64,000 bases of DNA from Syngnathus acus. Its lineage: Eukaryota; Chordata; Actinopteri; Syngnathiformes; Syngnathidae. The position numbers and the translations under genes are program-made. Position 1 is the first letter of the stretch, and every line of letters starts with the position of its first letter. Location of the stretch: the NCBI RefSeq assembly GCF_901709675.1, contig NC_051096.1:1887001-1951000 (forward strand), written 5' to 3'. The notes under the pieces are model-generated. The model was not told the DNA's origin, searched no databases, and worked only from the letters and a program-made list of their open reading frames with translations. Below are positions 1 to 11,332 of the stretch, piece after piece.

Positions 1-128
1 TATTTGTATTTTATTAAACCTACAAATCTGTGAGATAATTTTGCCGGACCCTGTCCAAGCAAGAGGCTGGCGGCCTTTGAGCCAACCGGGCAAAAGGAAA
101 AAGCTCAGGAGCAGCGCGAGCGAGTACG

Positions 129-198
129 CGCACGCTAGTTTGCGTACGCTAGTTTGCGCACGCTAGCTTGTGTACGCTACTTTGCGCATGCTAGCTTG
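129..198. repeat. 14-bp tandem repeat, five copies
   Basis: Five consecutive copies of a unit close to CGYACGCTAGYTTG occupy this stretch, just upstream of the first recognisable lipocalin exon. The copies differ at only a few positions. No coding meaning is apparent, and the stretch probably lies in an intron or upstream region. Confidence 0.8.
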
Positions 199-238
199 CA
201 CTGGTGCGCATGACGTGTGGGCGCTTGGCTGCACACAG

Positions 239-1798
239 CTGTCGGGCCAGTTGACGTTCATCGCGGGCTACACCGACAACAAAGCCTATGACGCCATCCT
301 GAAGCTCACCGACGGCAGCCGCCTCAACGTCAGCGCCGCCGCCCACAACGACAAGGACTTGTTCCTCTACGAGGAGATGGGGATGTGAGTGCTCGGGCGT
401 GCGCCCACGTATTATTTTACCTAAATATGGCCACATTGGAGCACACTTGCGACTCACTTGCTTGATGACAGTTTGCACGGCTTTTTACTGCTGTTTTGCG
501 AGTATTGCTGTCATCTATACTGTCAACAACACGTGTTGAAGCTTTCTCACTATTTTGCAACACTTGAGCGACACCTCTTTTCCGCCGCTCGTTTCATACA
601 GGTCATGTGTCAATTTTCATGACCGCTCCTGCACTGTTTTGCCTTCGGACGGGCTTTTCCCACACTTTTGTAAGCGTTCTGTTTTGCAGGAACGGCACCT
701 GCTACGGCTCCAAGATGAACATCTCCATCGACGGCAACGTGGCGTCCGGCAAAAGTCAGCCATCTTTGTAGTTTGACGTCTCAAGTGGCGCGTCGGATGC
801 TGACGCTGAGGTTTTGTCGTCCTCAGTGCAAAACATCTCGTCCGCCTACCAACTGCTGCCGACGTGCGACGGCTGCCAAGTGATGAACATCAACAGCACA
901 GCGACAAACCTCAAGGACTTCCTGGAGGCTTTTGGCATCCACCTGGACGACATCGTCAACGACAAGATTAGCGTCCGCGCTCTCTATCTGTTTGGTGTGT
1001 GGATAACGGAAAGCCCAGCTCAACCGATTGTTTTTCTTTTTCCTTCCTATTTCAGCGACATTCCTAGCCTAACCCCGATAGGCGAAAAAGAAGCCAAATC
1101 TTACACTCAAGTAGAATCGTCCCCCAAAACTACTGAAGGAAATGTGACGGGGTAAAAGTAGCGCTTTAACGCCGCCTCTGCTTTCTGCTCAGGCCGAAGC
1201 AATACAGCAGCCGGAATCTTGTTTTGAGGGTTATTGACCAAAAACGTTTTTTCCCACCGACATCAGCCATTCTTGAACACACAAAAGGTCCAGCGATGTG
1301 AATTTCCGTAAGCCAAAAACGACTTCTTTAAAGCCAAAAACTGCTCCCGCCGTGACGTCTCGGATAGTTAAGCACCACACAAGCATTTTTCATTGCCAGG
1401 AAAGGCCGAGGCGAGTCGAGTAGTGAGTCGTGCGGTTATCGCGACAGGGTGCGCACCCTCCCTCAGGGTATTGCACGAGCCAGCTGCATCGCATATGTGG
1501 TGGCAAGCCTCTCCGCCATCTTGCGGTACCGCGTCGTAATTCCAAAGCAGTGCCATTTTGTCTGCCGCAGCTCAAGGGAACAAAGTGACGGACTCGGATC
1601 TGGAGAACTTCAAAAAGCAGGCCGAGTGCTTGGGCTTCTCCGGGAAACCCATGTTCCTGATCGACCCCAAAAAAGGTTTGCAGACCCACTGGCGCCTCTC
1701 TCGCAGTCCCGCCAAGGGTGTCGCTCCTGCAAGTCACATGTTGTTTGCTGTCTCCCACAGACTTCTGCGAAGACCACAAAGTTGTCATGATCAACTGA
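239..1798 (+). CDS. Orosomucoid / saxitoxin-tetrodotoxin-binding-protein-like lipocalin (5' end not located)
   Basis: Five exons splice in frame: 239-384, 690-754, 827-994, 1571-1675 and 1761-1798 (TGA). All have GT-AG borders and matching phases. The protein contains a lipocalin barrel segment (LSGQLTFIAGYTD), a CDGC motif, the RALYLF strand and a C-terminal CLGFSGKP...FCED segment. Together these resemble the teleost family that includes alpha-1-acid glycoprotein-like proteins and the pufferfish saxitoxin/tetrodotoxin-binding proteins. These are secreted, heavily glycosylated plasma carriers of small ligands; they bind toxins and are not toxins. Several N-glycosylation sequons (NGT, NIS, NST) fit this. 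The exon with the signal peptide was not found; it may lie upstream of the window. An ATTAAA poly(A) signal follows at 1806. I infer the family from remembered sequence pattern, and the ligand is unknown. Confidence 0.72.
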
Positions 1799-2164
1799 AG
1801 CGCTCATTAAAGAAATCAAAGAGCAACATGTGTCCTTTAGTTTGTGTCGTGTCAGCGGCCCGAGTCTCGCGCAAGGCACGCGCTTCTTGCCGCTTGCTGT
1901 CACGCCGCGGCCAAGTGACTCCCTTGTCAAGTGCCCGTGTCCACTTCTGGCATGACATCCACTGGCAACCGCTCTCTTGTCTACGCACGCCTTGTCTATG
2001 TGATTGGTCTCCGTCCCATCCTGAACTCATCCCGGCTCAGCTCGGGGGAAAGTAGACGTCAGAAAGGCCGTCGTGATCTGTGGCCAAGCGGCGCACCGGC
2101 AACCAGTCCGTCGCGCAATCTCGTCCATCGCAACTCCAAGGCGAGCTACCCCACGCGCTGGCCT

Positions 2165-3250
2165 TCATCTTCTAGAGGGGCAGGCAGCCACCCTGCGCAG
2201 ATGCCGTACGAGGCGCTTGGAGAAGCCACAGAAGACGCCCAAGCGGCGAGACATCTCGGCCGAGTAGCGCAGAGCCTCGAAGGCTGTCAGCACCGCTGGA
2301 AGCGAGGGCCGCGGCGGTGGCGGTGGCAACGCCACCTCCATCTGAAAGGTACAAAGCCAGATTTAGAAGCGAGCGCTCAGCCGCTGATTGGCCGCCGCCC
2401 GGCACATTGCGGCAACGAGAGATGCTCGATCGATAGCGGAAACATTCAGGACGAATGGCCGTCGTGACACGCGATGTGACACGCGATGTGACACGCACTG
2501 GTGAGCGGTCCAAGGGTGGTTTTTGGTCGGGCTCACCTGGATCAGCGCCGTCCTGACAAGGTTGGCCAGGCGTAGCAGGTGAACAGCGGCGACCCCCGCG
2601 GCCTCGGAGGGCAAGCTGACGTTCTCGGCGGCCGCCTTCAGCCATTCGGCGTGCGCGCGGAAGGCCAGCGCGTTGGCGTACAGCCTCGACAGCGATTCGT
2701 TGGCCTGCCACCACAAACACGCGTGCGACAAGTGAGACCGGTCGCCCAGACATGTTTCAGTGTTTGACGCCGTGCGCCTCGCCAAAACATCACGGCAAGA
2801 AATGCAAAGCAAAATGAAACAAATGAGCGAGCAGATACATTCGCGTTGCCAGTTGTGACACTCACCCGTAAGCTAGGCGTGCACAAACAAAGACTAGCGT
2901 GTGGGGATTGTTTACCTTCCACGTGCGCAAGTGGGCAGCGGTCGTTGCTATGACGGGAAGACTTTGGAGTCGAGTGTCCAGAAAGTCGTCCGCCTCCGCC
3001 GCCTCCTCGTCGTACTGAAAGGCAAATGCAAAAGTTGCCACCGGGACTGCCGCACCAACAGCGGGAGGTCGAAGAGCACGCACGGGTTGCAGCCGTCGCG
3101 CCGTCTTTCTGATGACGTCCATTTGATTGACAGCCGACTTGAGCGCGTTGCAGAGAATGCCATTGTGGTGGGCGGGGCCGCAGCGCGCCGGTCCGAGCAG
3201 CTCGACCAATAGCAGCAGGCGCAGCATACAGGAGGCGGAGTCACGAAACA
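2165..3250 (-). CDS. il11: Interleukin-11-like cytokine (il11a/il11b type)
   Basis: Four minus-strand exons join in frame: 3250-3084, 3014-2916, 2704-2537 and 2341-2165 (TGA). The first carries a leucine-rich signal peptide that can start at the ATG at 3227 (MLRLLLLVELLG). Helix A follows, then an exon with DTRLQSLPVIATTAAHL, close to the IL-11 TRSLLTDTRLLAAQL...LDSLPTLAMSAGAL region. Next comes a long exon (SLSRLYANALAFRAHAEWLK, then an LLRLANLVRTAL helix), and the last exon ends in an amphipathic helix D. Exon count, order and phases fit the IL-11 gene. IL-11 is a secreted gp130-family four-helix cytokine acting through IL11RA and gp130. The extreme 5' exon, which in mammals encodes only 2-3 residues, was not found. 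Other IL-6-family members are possible but fit less well. Confidence 0.72.
2460..2500. repeat. 12-bp tandem repeat in an il11 intron
   Basis: About three copies of GTGACACGCGAT lie in the intron between the last two il11 exons. Confidence 0.6.
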
Positions 3251-3703
3251 CTGCCCAGGAAAAAGGGCCATCGTGACCGTGGTTGATAAGAGGACGACGT
3301 GACGAGACAAATACTATGACGATGCAAGCACAACGACAACCTTGATAATGACAACATCAACGACATGTCCAAAGGTCACTTCCATGCATGGAAATGAAAG
3401 GCAAAGAAAGAACCTTCGAAGAGTCTGAAATTGTTCCCTCTAATTTTTCATGTATCTGGGCATAGACACAAGCTCCCTGAGCAAACTGAGGACTCCAGTG
3501 AGCAACATCAGGTCGCTTCGGGGGGGTGCACGCGCGCAGCTTAGAGGGAACATTCTGAATGTGAATAAAGTTATTGTATAGTGAATGAAAACGCACAAGA
3601 ATTGAATGACTTGCACAAGCAGCGGCAAAAAGTGGCTGACAAGCTGTGTGACCACCGCGCCAGCTCGCGCGCACGCGCACGGCGCCCGCCTGCATGTGTT
3701 TGC

Positions 3704-3934
3704 TGAGTCAGACGCGTTGCCGGCACACAAACGTCGGACTTTCCACATTTCTCCGGCTGGAATTTCGACCGAGACAAACTTCCGGCTAGCCTCCTGGGAG
3801 ACGCAAGAGGCGCCCGGGGGGAGGCAGGAAGTGGCCCCGGGTCGGGCGGATCCGCACCGTCACCATCATCTTCAAGCAGTCACCTCAACAAACTCCGCGG
3901 TCTTCTTGACTTGAAGAAGGAAGACATGACGTCA
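3704..3934. promoter_or_regulatory. il11 upstream AP-1 and CRE consensus sites
   Basis: A perfect AP-1 element (TGAGTCA) lies at 3704-3710 and a perfect palindromic CRE (TGACGTCA) at 3927-3934. Both are upstream of the il11 coding exons on the minus strand. AP-1 control of IL11 is established in mammals. The link here rests on position and consensus only. Confidence 0.45.
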
Positions 3935-4160
3935 TTCGCGCTTCCATCAAGCTTTAGAATCACATCTTGGCTACTTTGAGTTCCTCTGCAGCTTGTTAAA
4001 CTTAAACTTTAGCTGCTTTGAGTTGACACTGTGTGACCTCATGAATTCGAGTGCGCTCACTCAGTGCATTAATGCAGATGATGACATCACTGTCTGCGCA
4101 CACACGCACACGCCCACACTCAGTCACGCACGGACACTGGCACGCACGCGCACAGACACA

Positions 4161-4161
<1 letters not shown>

Positions 4162-4212
<51 letters not shown>
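4162..4212. repeat. (CA)n microsatellite
   Basis: About 25 uninterrupted CA units, flanked by degenerate CA/CG-rich sequence out to about 4370. All long open frames here are translations of the repeat. Confidence 0.95.
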
Positions 4213-4214
<2 letters not shown>

Positions 4215-4429
4215 TACTCAAATCCACATATGCAAACGCACTCAGGCTCTCTCCCTGACACGCATGCAGACGCTCGCAGTCTCACATATACTGCGTAAAA
4301 ATCCCGCACACACATACACTTGCTCGCTTTCCCTCGCACACACACGCGAAGACGTCGTACGCGCGCACGCGGACATTGTCGCGCGCGTCTGACAGGCAGG
4401 CGGCGCGGCGCCAGGAAGAAAAGGTAACG

Positions 4430-6270
4430 GGCCAAAAGTTTGAATCATTTGCGACGGCCTGACACGACACACCCGCATCTTTATTGGTACATTTATGTTG
4501 CTTCATTTGTTGTTGTTGTGGCGCGCCACTTTTTCAAAGTATTTTTTTGGGAGCGTCACGGACACGCCGTCGGCCAGTCGAAGGTGTCTGCCACTCAAGA
4601 GGTTGACGAGCATCGCCCAATAGAGTTCCGCCACCTGGGTCACATGACCCTCACTAGGCCATTTGAAAACGCCCACCCAACGTTTCAGAATACTTGGAAG
4701 CGAAAAGCGACGGCGGCCCTAACAAAACAAGGATGAAAACTCGGTGCCGGGTCGAGCCCAAAAGCCGAATACGAACGGGGAAAACCAACGGGCAGACCGC
4801 GGACGGTGCCATTTTGTCACCTGTAAAACATGACGTCACAACTGACTTCGGTATTTGCAAGATTGCCCCTATATGGAAGGTAAGCGCAGTACAGATAGCT
4901 TTTTTTGGAATTGTGCTGTATTTAGCTTCTTTTGTCCTCACTTGATCTTCTTACGACTCCACTAGGGTTCCTTTCCGTGATACTTGTGCTCCTCAACTCC
5001 ACGTTAGCCTTCTTCTAGTTCCACTATGGCTTCTTTTGTTCACTAGTCAAGAGCTCTGTCTTCTGCGCCCTGGAAGTAGGAATAAGGTCATGCAAAATCC
5101 TCTCCGTCTCTCTCACACACGTTCATACATGCACTCAGTGAGCCCTTAGAAATGAGAGCAAAAGAGCAAACTTACGTCCCATGTTGTTGTGGGTCCGTAT
5201 GTAATAAACAATCCAACGTGCGGATGTGTGTGTGCGCGCATGTGTGTGTGTACAGCATGCGTGTACAGTACGTGTGTGTTTGTAGGCATATGTGAAAGTT
5301 CCCCTTTATAGTGTGTGAGTATGACACATCACCTGAGTCATCAGCCAGCCACCAAGCCATTCAAGCATCAACGCCCACGCTGACCCCCACCACCACCGCA
5401 CATACACACACGCACGCACGCACACACGTCTGTCTGACTAAAAAAAGTTTCTTTGTAAGTAAGCAATGTCGAGCAGAAAACATGCCCCACCCCCAGAAGA
5501 TGATGTCATGGTCACGCGCTCACAGCGGCTGAGCAACAGTGCGATTGGCGGTCGATCGTTTGTCATCGAATGAAACGGTGGAGAGGAAAGGCCGCTTCTT
5601 CAGCTTGCTCGGAAGAATTTCGGGACGTCCGACGGGAAGTCAGTGACGCGACAAACATCAGCCCACCTCGTTTCTGTTACACTTTTTCACTCAATGGACA
5701 AACGGACAATCTGTCTGCCGGTTTTCTGGACAACCGTGGGCTTTCCCATCTCTGCGCAAAGGAGCCCAGGGAAATGACGACCCGGTCAGAGCCAGCCCCA
5801 AAATGCAGTTTTGCACTTTAATAGAGTAAAAGATGCACATATACAATATGAAAATGTATTTTTTTCTCCAACACAGCTGAACTGCCACTCTAACACGCAA
5901 GCTCAGAACACTTGATTAAGAGATTCTTTCGGATACCACTAGAGGGAGCGCAAACAAGATGAGTGAGCGCTGCTTGTCGCAGCTCTTGCATCACTGACGT
6001 TGACCACTCCATAAAAAGCTCCTTGCAGTGATAACCAGGGGCGCGGTGGCCATCGGGAACACTCCCGTCCCGTGCGGCTGCTCTATTCCAGGTCGAACCC
6101 TTTCCATAAAAAAGGTCTGTATCGTGTTTTTGAGTCCTCGTTGGAGACCACGATATAAAAATGCCTGCATGGGAATTTCTCCCAAATCCTTTCGTAAGGA
6201 CTTGACTCCAAAAGGATCTTTGATGGCAGTTTTGTGGGTTCCCGTTTCATCGAGGCAGAGTCCATAAAGG
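4430..6270. other. Intergenic stretch without recognisable gene
   Basis: I see no exon with a recognisable domain in this 1.8 kb. It holds imperfect TG/CA runs near 5220-5290 and 5395-5430, and an isolated perfect CRE palindrome at 4831-4838. The right part probably contains the 3' UTR of the zinc-finger gene that ends at 6271. Confidence 0.5.
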
Positions 6271-7199
6271 TCAGATTGCATTTCGCGAGTCATTCGCGTT
6301 GTGATTGGTTGTGCGGGCGGTGCCCAGCCCCTCCCCCCTGCCGCCGCCGTGCGCCTTCTGGTGATTGAGCAGAGCGGACCTGCGACTGTAGGCAGCGGCA
6401 CAGACGGAGCAGGAGAAGGGTTTCTCTCCCGTGTGCGTCCTGGCGTGCCTGGCCAGGCTCCCCTTTTGGGAGAAGCGAGCGCCGCACAGCGAGCAGTCAA
6501 AAGGTTTCTCGCCAGTGTGGATGCGCGAGTGGACGATTAAATCGGAGCGCTGACACAAGCTGAGGTTGCAGATGGCGCAGGTGAAGGTCTTGTGGCCGCT
6601 GTGAGTGGTGGCGTGTCGCAGCAAACTTGCCTTCTGGGAGAACTTGAGGCCGCACAGGGAGCAGGCGAAGGGTTTCTCTCCAGTGTGCACGCGAGCGTGG
6701 GTGAGCAAGTTGTAGCGTTTCTTGAAAGCTTTGCTGCAAAAGGAGCAACTGAAAGCTTCGCCGCCGTGGAGGGACATGTGCGTGCTCAAGTTTTTGCGCT
6801 TTCCAAAACCTTTGCCGCACTGCCGGCACTCAAAGCGCTCATCGTTTTCACCGCTGTCTCGGCTGCTGTCGCTCTCCTCCGTGTCGGGGGGAGACTCTTC
6901 TTCCTCGACTTCTTCATCGTGGAGCGCCGCTAAAAGCGAGTCGGCCTCCGGGCTGATGTCCTCCGCTGGCGAGGCCAGGAGGCAACTGGACCTCCCCCCT
7001 GCCATCTCCCGACGGCCTTCGTCTTCCACCTTAACGGGCGAGCGGGCAACGTCACCTTCCGTCTGACTGATGTGCCACTCCTCTTCTTCCTCCTTGATGG
7101 GCGGACACTCCTCGTCTTCCCTGCCTTCCTCTTTGACGCGGGGGCCGGCCGGCCGCTCGTCTTGACCCACCACCACTTTGAGCACGTCCCGCGGCAAAC
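6271..7199 (-). CDS. C2H2 zinc-finger protein A (six fingers)
   Basis: A single large exon begins after an acceptor at 7200-7201 and ends with TGA at 6271-6273. It encodes a short LPRDVLKVVV module, then an acidic linker with VKEEG and IKEEEEE motifs, typical of the large teleost C2H2 family. Six tandem fingers follow, starting ECRQCGKGF, SCSFCSKAF, ACSLCGLKF, TCAICNLSL, DCSLCGARF and SCSVCAAAY. All have paired cysteines and histidines, and several are joined by TGEKP linkers. It is probably a nuclear sequence-specific DNA-binding protein; targets cannot be read from sequence. The 5' exon, usually a short coiled-coil exon in this family, was not located. The neighbouring gene at 8598-9418 has the same architecture, so the two are probably tandem relatives. 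Confidence 0.85.
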
Positions 7200-8246
7200 C
7201 TGAAGCACAAACAAAGGCTCTGAAATGGACCTCAAGACGGACTGATTCCGTTAGCTTGGTTCATGAACGTGTGCAAAAGCAGCGTCAGATTCATAGCATA
7301 TTACGTAAGCAAACGTTCATGACGCAAAGGCGACATTTTCTTGCTCCAATCTGCTTTCTGCACAATGTCAAAAGTTGTCTCCACACGATCGCCTCCTATT
7401 TGCTTTGCTCTGATTGGGCTGTACCGTGGCACGGCTTTTCGAATGACAGCGCCGCCCCCGCCGGTCACAGCTACACATTGCACTCACTGTCTAACCACAT
7501 GATATGCTGACAGAAAACATGAGCGCACTCGGAGCATGATGTGTTTGTTTGTTTAGCAGCTGCTTTTGTGCAGTTCGCCGAGGAAAGGCTAGAAAGGCCA
7601 CTGTAGAAACATTTTAGCAGTCGAGCCGGCCCAGTCCGCGCGGAGGCTTCTGCTAGCTTTAGCTTTGCAGCCCGTCCATCCTGAATTCGCATTTCAAACA
7701 TCGATTGACGGACGAACTTCACCGACCTTCACTTTTGACATTGGCTTGACTACACAAAGGCTTTTGCACGCGTCGCTCCATCGCTTTGGCCGGTTGGTGG
7801 TGGTGTTTTGACCCGCCAGTTAGTCTGTCGTTTACGCTTTTTCCATTGATGCGACGACCGGAAGAAAGTTTCAAAATAAAACGTTCGCCGCGCTGACGTC
7901 TTGAGGCGTGTCCGGACGACCCTATTCTGAAATAGCGAGCGGAAATGTTTCTCGTTTGGTGGTGTCGAGATTTCCCGCATTTTGTTTGCACTGGAAATAA
8001 AACATCAAATCAGAAGTTGACACTCGAGCCATTTTATAGTGTAATATGCCACAATCGGAGAGGCCCGCCATTAATACACAAAATGACCCTCATGTTGCTT
8101 TTAAGTGCAACAGTTTTGTGCCATCTATAATGGGGCATTTGCAGGATTAAGATACGTGTCCAGTTTAAGTTTAGTTTGACTAAGGTTTACAATGTAAAAC
8201 ATTAAAACACAGTTTGTTCTTAATTACGAACTGACTAACAGTGTAA

Positions 8247-8378
8247 GTTTAAAAACAGCATAACACTATTGTTCAATGTGTTATGGGTTTGACAAAACTC
8301 ACAAGTAAACTGTGGGTTTAAAAACAGCATAACACTATTATTCATTGTGCTATAGGTTAAACAAAACTCGCAATATGT
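8247..8378. repeat. Imperfect direct duplication of about 69 bp
   Basis: Two adjacent copies beginning GTTTAAAAACAGCATAAC start at 8247 and 8316. They lie downstream of zinc-finger gene B in AT-rich sequence. Confidence 0.7.
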
Positions 8379-8597
8379 GATTACTTCCCCACCTTAAAAA
8401 AAAACAATGTGGATTTTGTCCGCAGAGTGCGTTTGACTCCTGAGAGAAGGCTTCGTAAGAAAGTGTATAAGAAAGCCTCGATAGTCCCTAAAATGTTCAC
8501 CGCGTACGAAGTCGGCAATGAGCAAATGATTCCGTTGGCAATCACTCCTGACTCCAGGATCACCGGGACGGGATTTTCACGCAACTCTGCAGCCGAG

Positions 8598-9418
8598 CTA
8601 CTGCACGTTAGCGCACTTGTGTCGTGTGATCTGATACTTGTGCGGGAATCTCTTGTGACAAAGGCTGCAGCCGAACGGCGTCTCGCCGGTGTGCGTCCTG
8701 GTGTGGACAGTCACGTTCCTCTTGGTGGCGAAGGTTTTCCCGCACAGCGAGCATGCGTGCGGTTTGTCACCCGTGTGCGACCTGATGTGCGAAATCATGT
8801 GCCCCCGCTCAGAAAACGTCTTTCCGCAAAGTGAGCAGTAGAAGGGTTTCTCTCCTGTGTGCGTCCTGGTGTGCGCTCTTAGCTGGCCTTTCTGGCAGAA
8901 GCGTTTGCCGCAAGCGGAGCAGGAGAAGGGTTTCTCTCCCGTGTGCGTTCTCATGTGGAGAACCAGCGACATGCGGTAGCTGAAGCCCGAGCCACACACG
9001 GAGCAGGAGTAAGGTTTCTCTCCTGTGTGTATTCGCATGTGGGACACCAGGTATCTCTTGACGGAGAAGCCTTTGCCGCACACGGAGCAGGTGAAGGTTT
9101 TCTCCGATGAGTGCGTCCTCATGTGCGTGCGCAGGTTGCTCCTGCTGGAGAGGTTTTTGCCACACACTGTGCAGACCATTTGCTTGCCCGTGTGCATCCT
9201 GCTGTGGTGCACCAGCCGGTATTTGTTGTCAAAACTCTGGCAGCACTGCAGGCAGCTCAAGCGCTTCGTCCCGGCGGCCGCCTCTGAATCGCAACCGTCC
9301 GAGTCGGCTCGCACGTCCGGCTCGCTTCGGCCCTCCTCTTCCTCTTTATCGCGTGGGGGCGAGAGCAGCTGCCGGTCTTCCTCCACGATCACTTCCAGCA
9401 CGTCGGACGGCAACACCA
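8598..9418 (-). CDS. C2H2 zinc-finger protein B (seven fingers plus a degenerate eighth)
   Basis: The last exon starts after an acceptor at 9419-9420 and ends with TAG at 8598-8600. The N-terminal module VLPSDVLEVIV matches the LPRDVLKVVV module of the neighbouring gene and is followed by an acidic linker. Seven well-formed C2H2 fingers follow: SCLQCCQSF, VCTVCGKNL, TCSVCGKGF, SCSVCGSGF, SCSACGKRF, YCSLCGKTF and ACSLCGKTF. The eighth (GCSLCHKRF) ends RHKCANVQ, so it lacks a normally spaced second histidine and may not bind zinc. Sequence-specific DNA binding is inferred from the family. The upstream exon or exons were not found. Confidence 0.85.
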
Positions 9419-11332
9419 CTGGAACGAACGAAAAAGAAGAAAGCACAAGTATGACTCCGCCAAGATGTATACAATCTTGTGCAATTCCACACGCAAAGTC
9501 ACTTTATCTGTCTGGTACTGTTCTTGGCAAACGTAACCTTGTGCAATTCTAGAAGGTACACTCACGTATCTAATAATTCCAATCCTGCACCAGTGGACTA
9601 GGTTTGTTTTATGCTGTCTTCCTTATCCATGCCGATTAACTTATGCTCGGGATAGCCCTTTACAGTTCATACCTCATTCCCCCTACTACGAACCAACGGA
9701 CCAATTTCGTTGTGTACCTGTTGTGCAATGACAAGAAAGGCATTCTATTCTATAAATATAGTATTTGAGCAGGTAAAAGTAACAAACTGTCAATTATTTA
9801 TGTATTCGTAAGCAACGACGGACCACACCACTATATATGATTTTTTAATTGGGTTGGTAACACATTGTAGCATAAGCAGCTAGCTCTTGCTAACAGTTTA
9901 GCTGTTGCCCAAGCGGGGAGCCTTCATTACGTCGGCAAAAAATTGGTGGAAAACAAACCTTCAACGTTGAAGCTGGGCTCCAAATGCGAAGCGAACTGGC
10001 GAGGTGGGTCCATTTCGTGCGTTCTGGAGCGCCGATCGATCGTTGGTTTCCCGATTAGCAAGGTCGACGAGCTCCAACCCGGAAGTCAACCAACCTTTAC
10101 ATCCGCCTTCTTAAAAATAAAAGCTATGGTAGACTTTTTGGCGAAGCCCTTTAAAAGTGGGAAAACGACTGGTTATTTGATTAGCGTTTTAAAATAGAGT
10201 AAGGAAATGTCTAACAACAGTTTGAATTTCAGTTTTCAATTCGACAATAAAAATAGAATTTACACACACGCAAGGAAAGCAAAGGTGCGTTTCACTCATG
10301 ATTGGCATCTTGTTGAGTTTTTTTTTTTTTTACAATTGGACCGACTTGGTCGGTTTCATGCCAAGACACAAGAACAAGTATAAAGTGCAAACGCGAAACA
10401 ACACAAATACTCAACACAAACAAAGACAAAAAAAACTCACAGGAAAACCGAGCGGGACACGTTGTCATAGCAACAGACAAACAAACTATATTATCCACAA
10501 TGCCCGAGGGCAAGGGAGCGCACACAACCCTCGCCGTAACAGCCTAAAACTGACGTCTTGAACTTGACGTCACTCCTTGCCTCTGCCCCCTACTTTCTGT
10601 GTAAAAGTGCAAGATGGCGCGGGTGCACAATCGATCCGCAAACTACCCGATTACCGATTTTCATGTCATGGATTTCTCCACCGACTTCTCAAGTCGAGCT
10701 CGCCTTCCTACATAAATGAAGAATTTCCACATCACGTCATATCTCCCCACCGTTGCTTTGTAGACGGTTTTCCCCAAAATTCATTCTCAACACTCAATAT
10801 TCATCATCACATGACATCACATAAATGATGTGGTGTTAGTGCAAACAAATTTGTGCGCTAACACGCAAACAACTGCATGTGAGCATTTTGCCCACCATTG
10901 TGCTCATCGTTCTGGGCGAAGACAAGAGCATTGAGATGAGCGTGCGCACACATACAACCCACACATGGACACACATGGACACACATGTATGTACACACTC
11001 ATGCGTGGAAGAACAGTTATGGCAGCAAAAGAACAAAGCAGCACACAAAAGTGTGGAGGTCAGCGCAAAGAACCAGGAGCAGGTTCTGACCCGTAGTAAG
11101 TCATCTTCCTGTCCCTTCCTCCGGAATACTACTTCATATTTGGGCTCCGCCGAGGGGGGGTGTCCTACGGATGGACGGAGGAGCCACAGTGCGAGTTGAG
11201 TGCAACAGCATCTCGGCTCGAGGTCGAGGCTTCATTCATCCCCGCCATCGGTCAAGCACGTGGCCAAACTGGGATTTCTGCCTGCGAGAAGGATGAGGGG
11301 GCGGGGCCGCGAGGTCAAAAGAGAGGCAGCGT
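9419..11332. other. Intergenic stretch upstream of zinc-finger gene B and downstream of rfx5
   Basis: I see no recognisable coding exon in this 1.9 kb, though a short 5' exon of zinc-finger gene B could be hidden here. It has a T-run near 10319-10332 and a perfect CRE palindrome at 10565-10572. The right end should include the rfx5 3' UTR. Confidence 0.45.

Noticed and set aside
4002-4435. Open frames across the CA-rich stretch on both strands
   Set aside because: Pure microsatellite translation with no domain content or splice logic.
5991-6500. Minus-strand 169-codon frame overlapping the end of zinc-finger gene A
   Set aside because: Its N-terminal half is an out-of-frame reading of the fingers and its C-terminal half is 3' UTR.
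6290-7066. Several 80-114-codon frames antisense or shifted to zinc-finger gene A
   Set aside because: They are shadows of the C2H2 exon, which alone shows repeated conserved Cys/His pairs.
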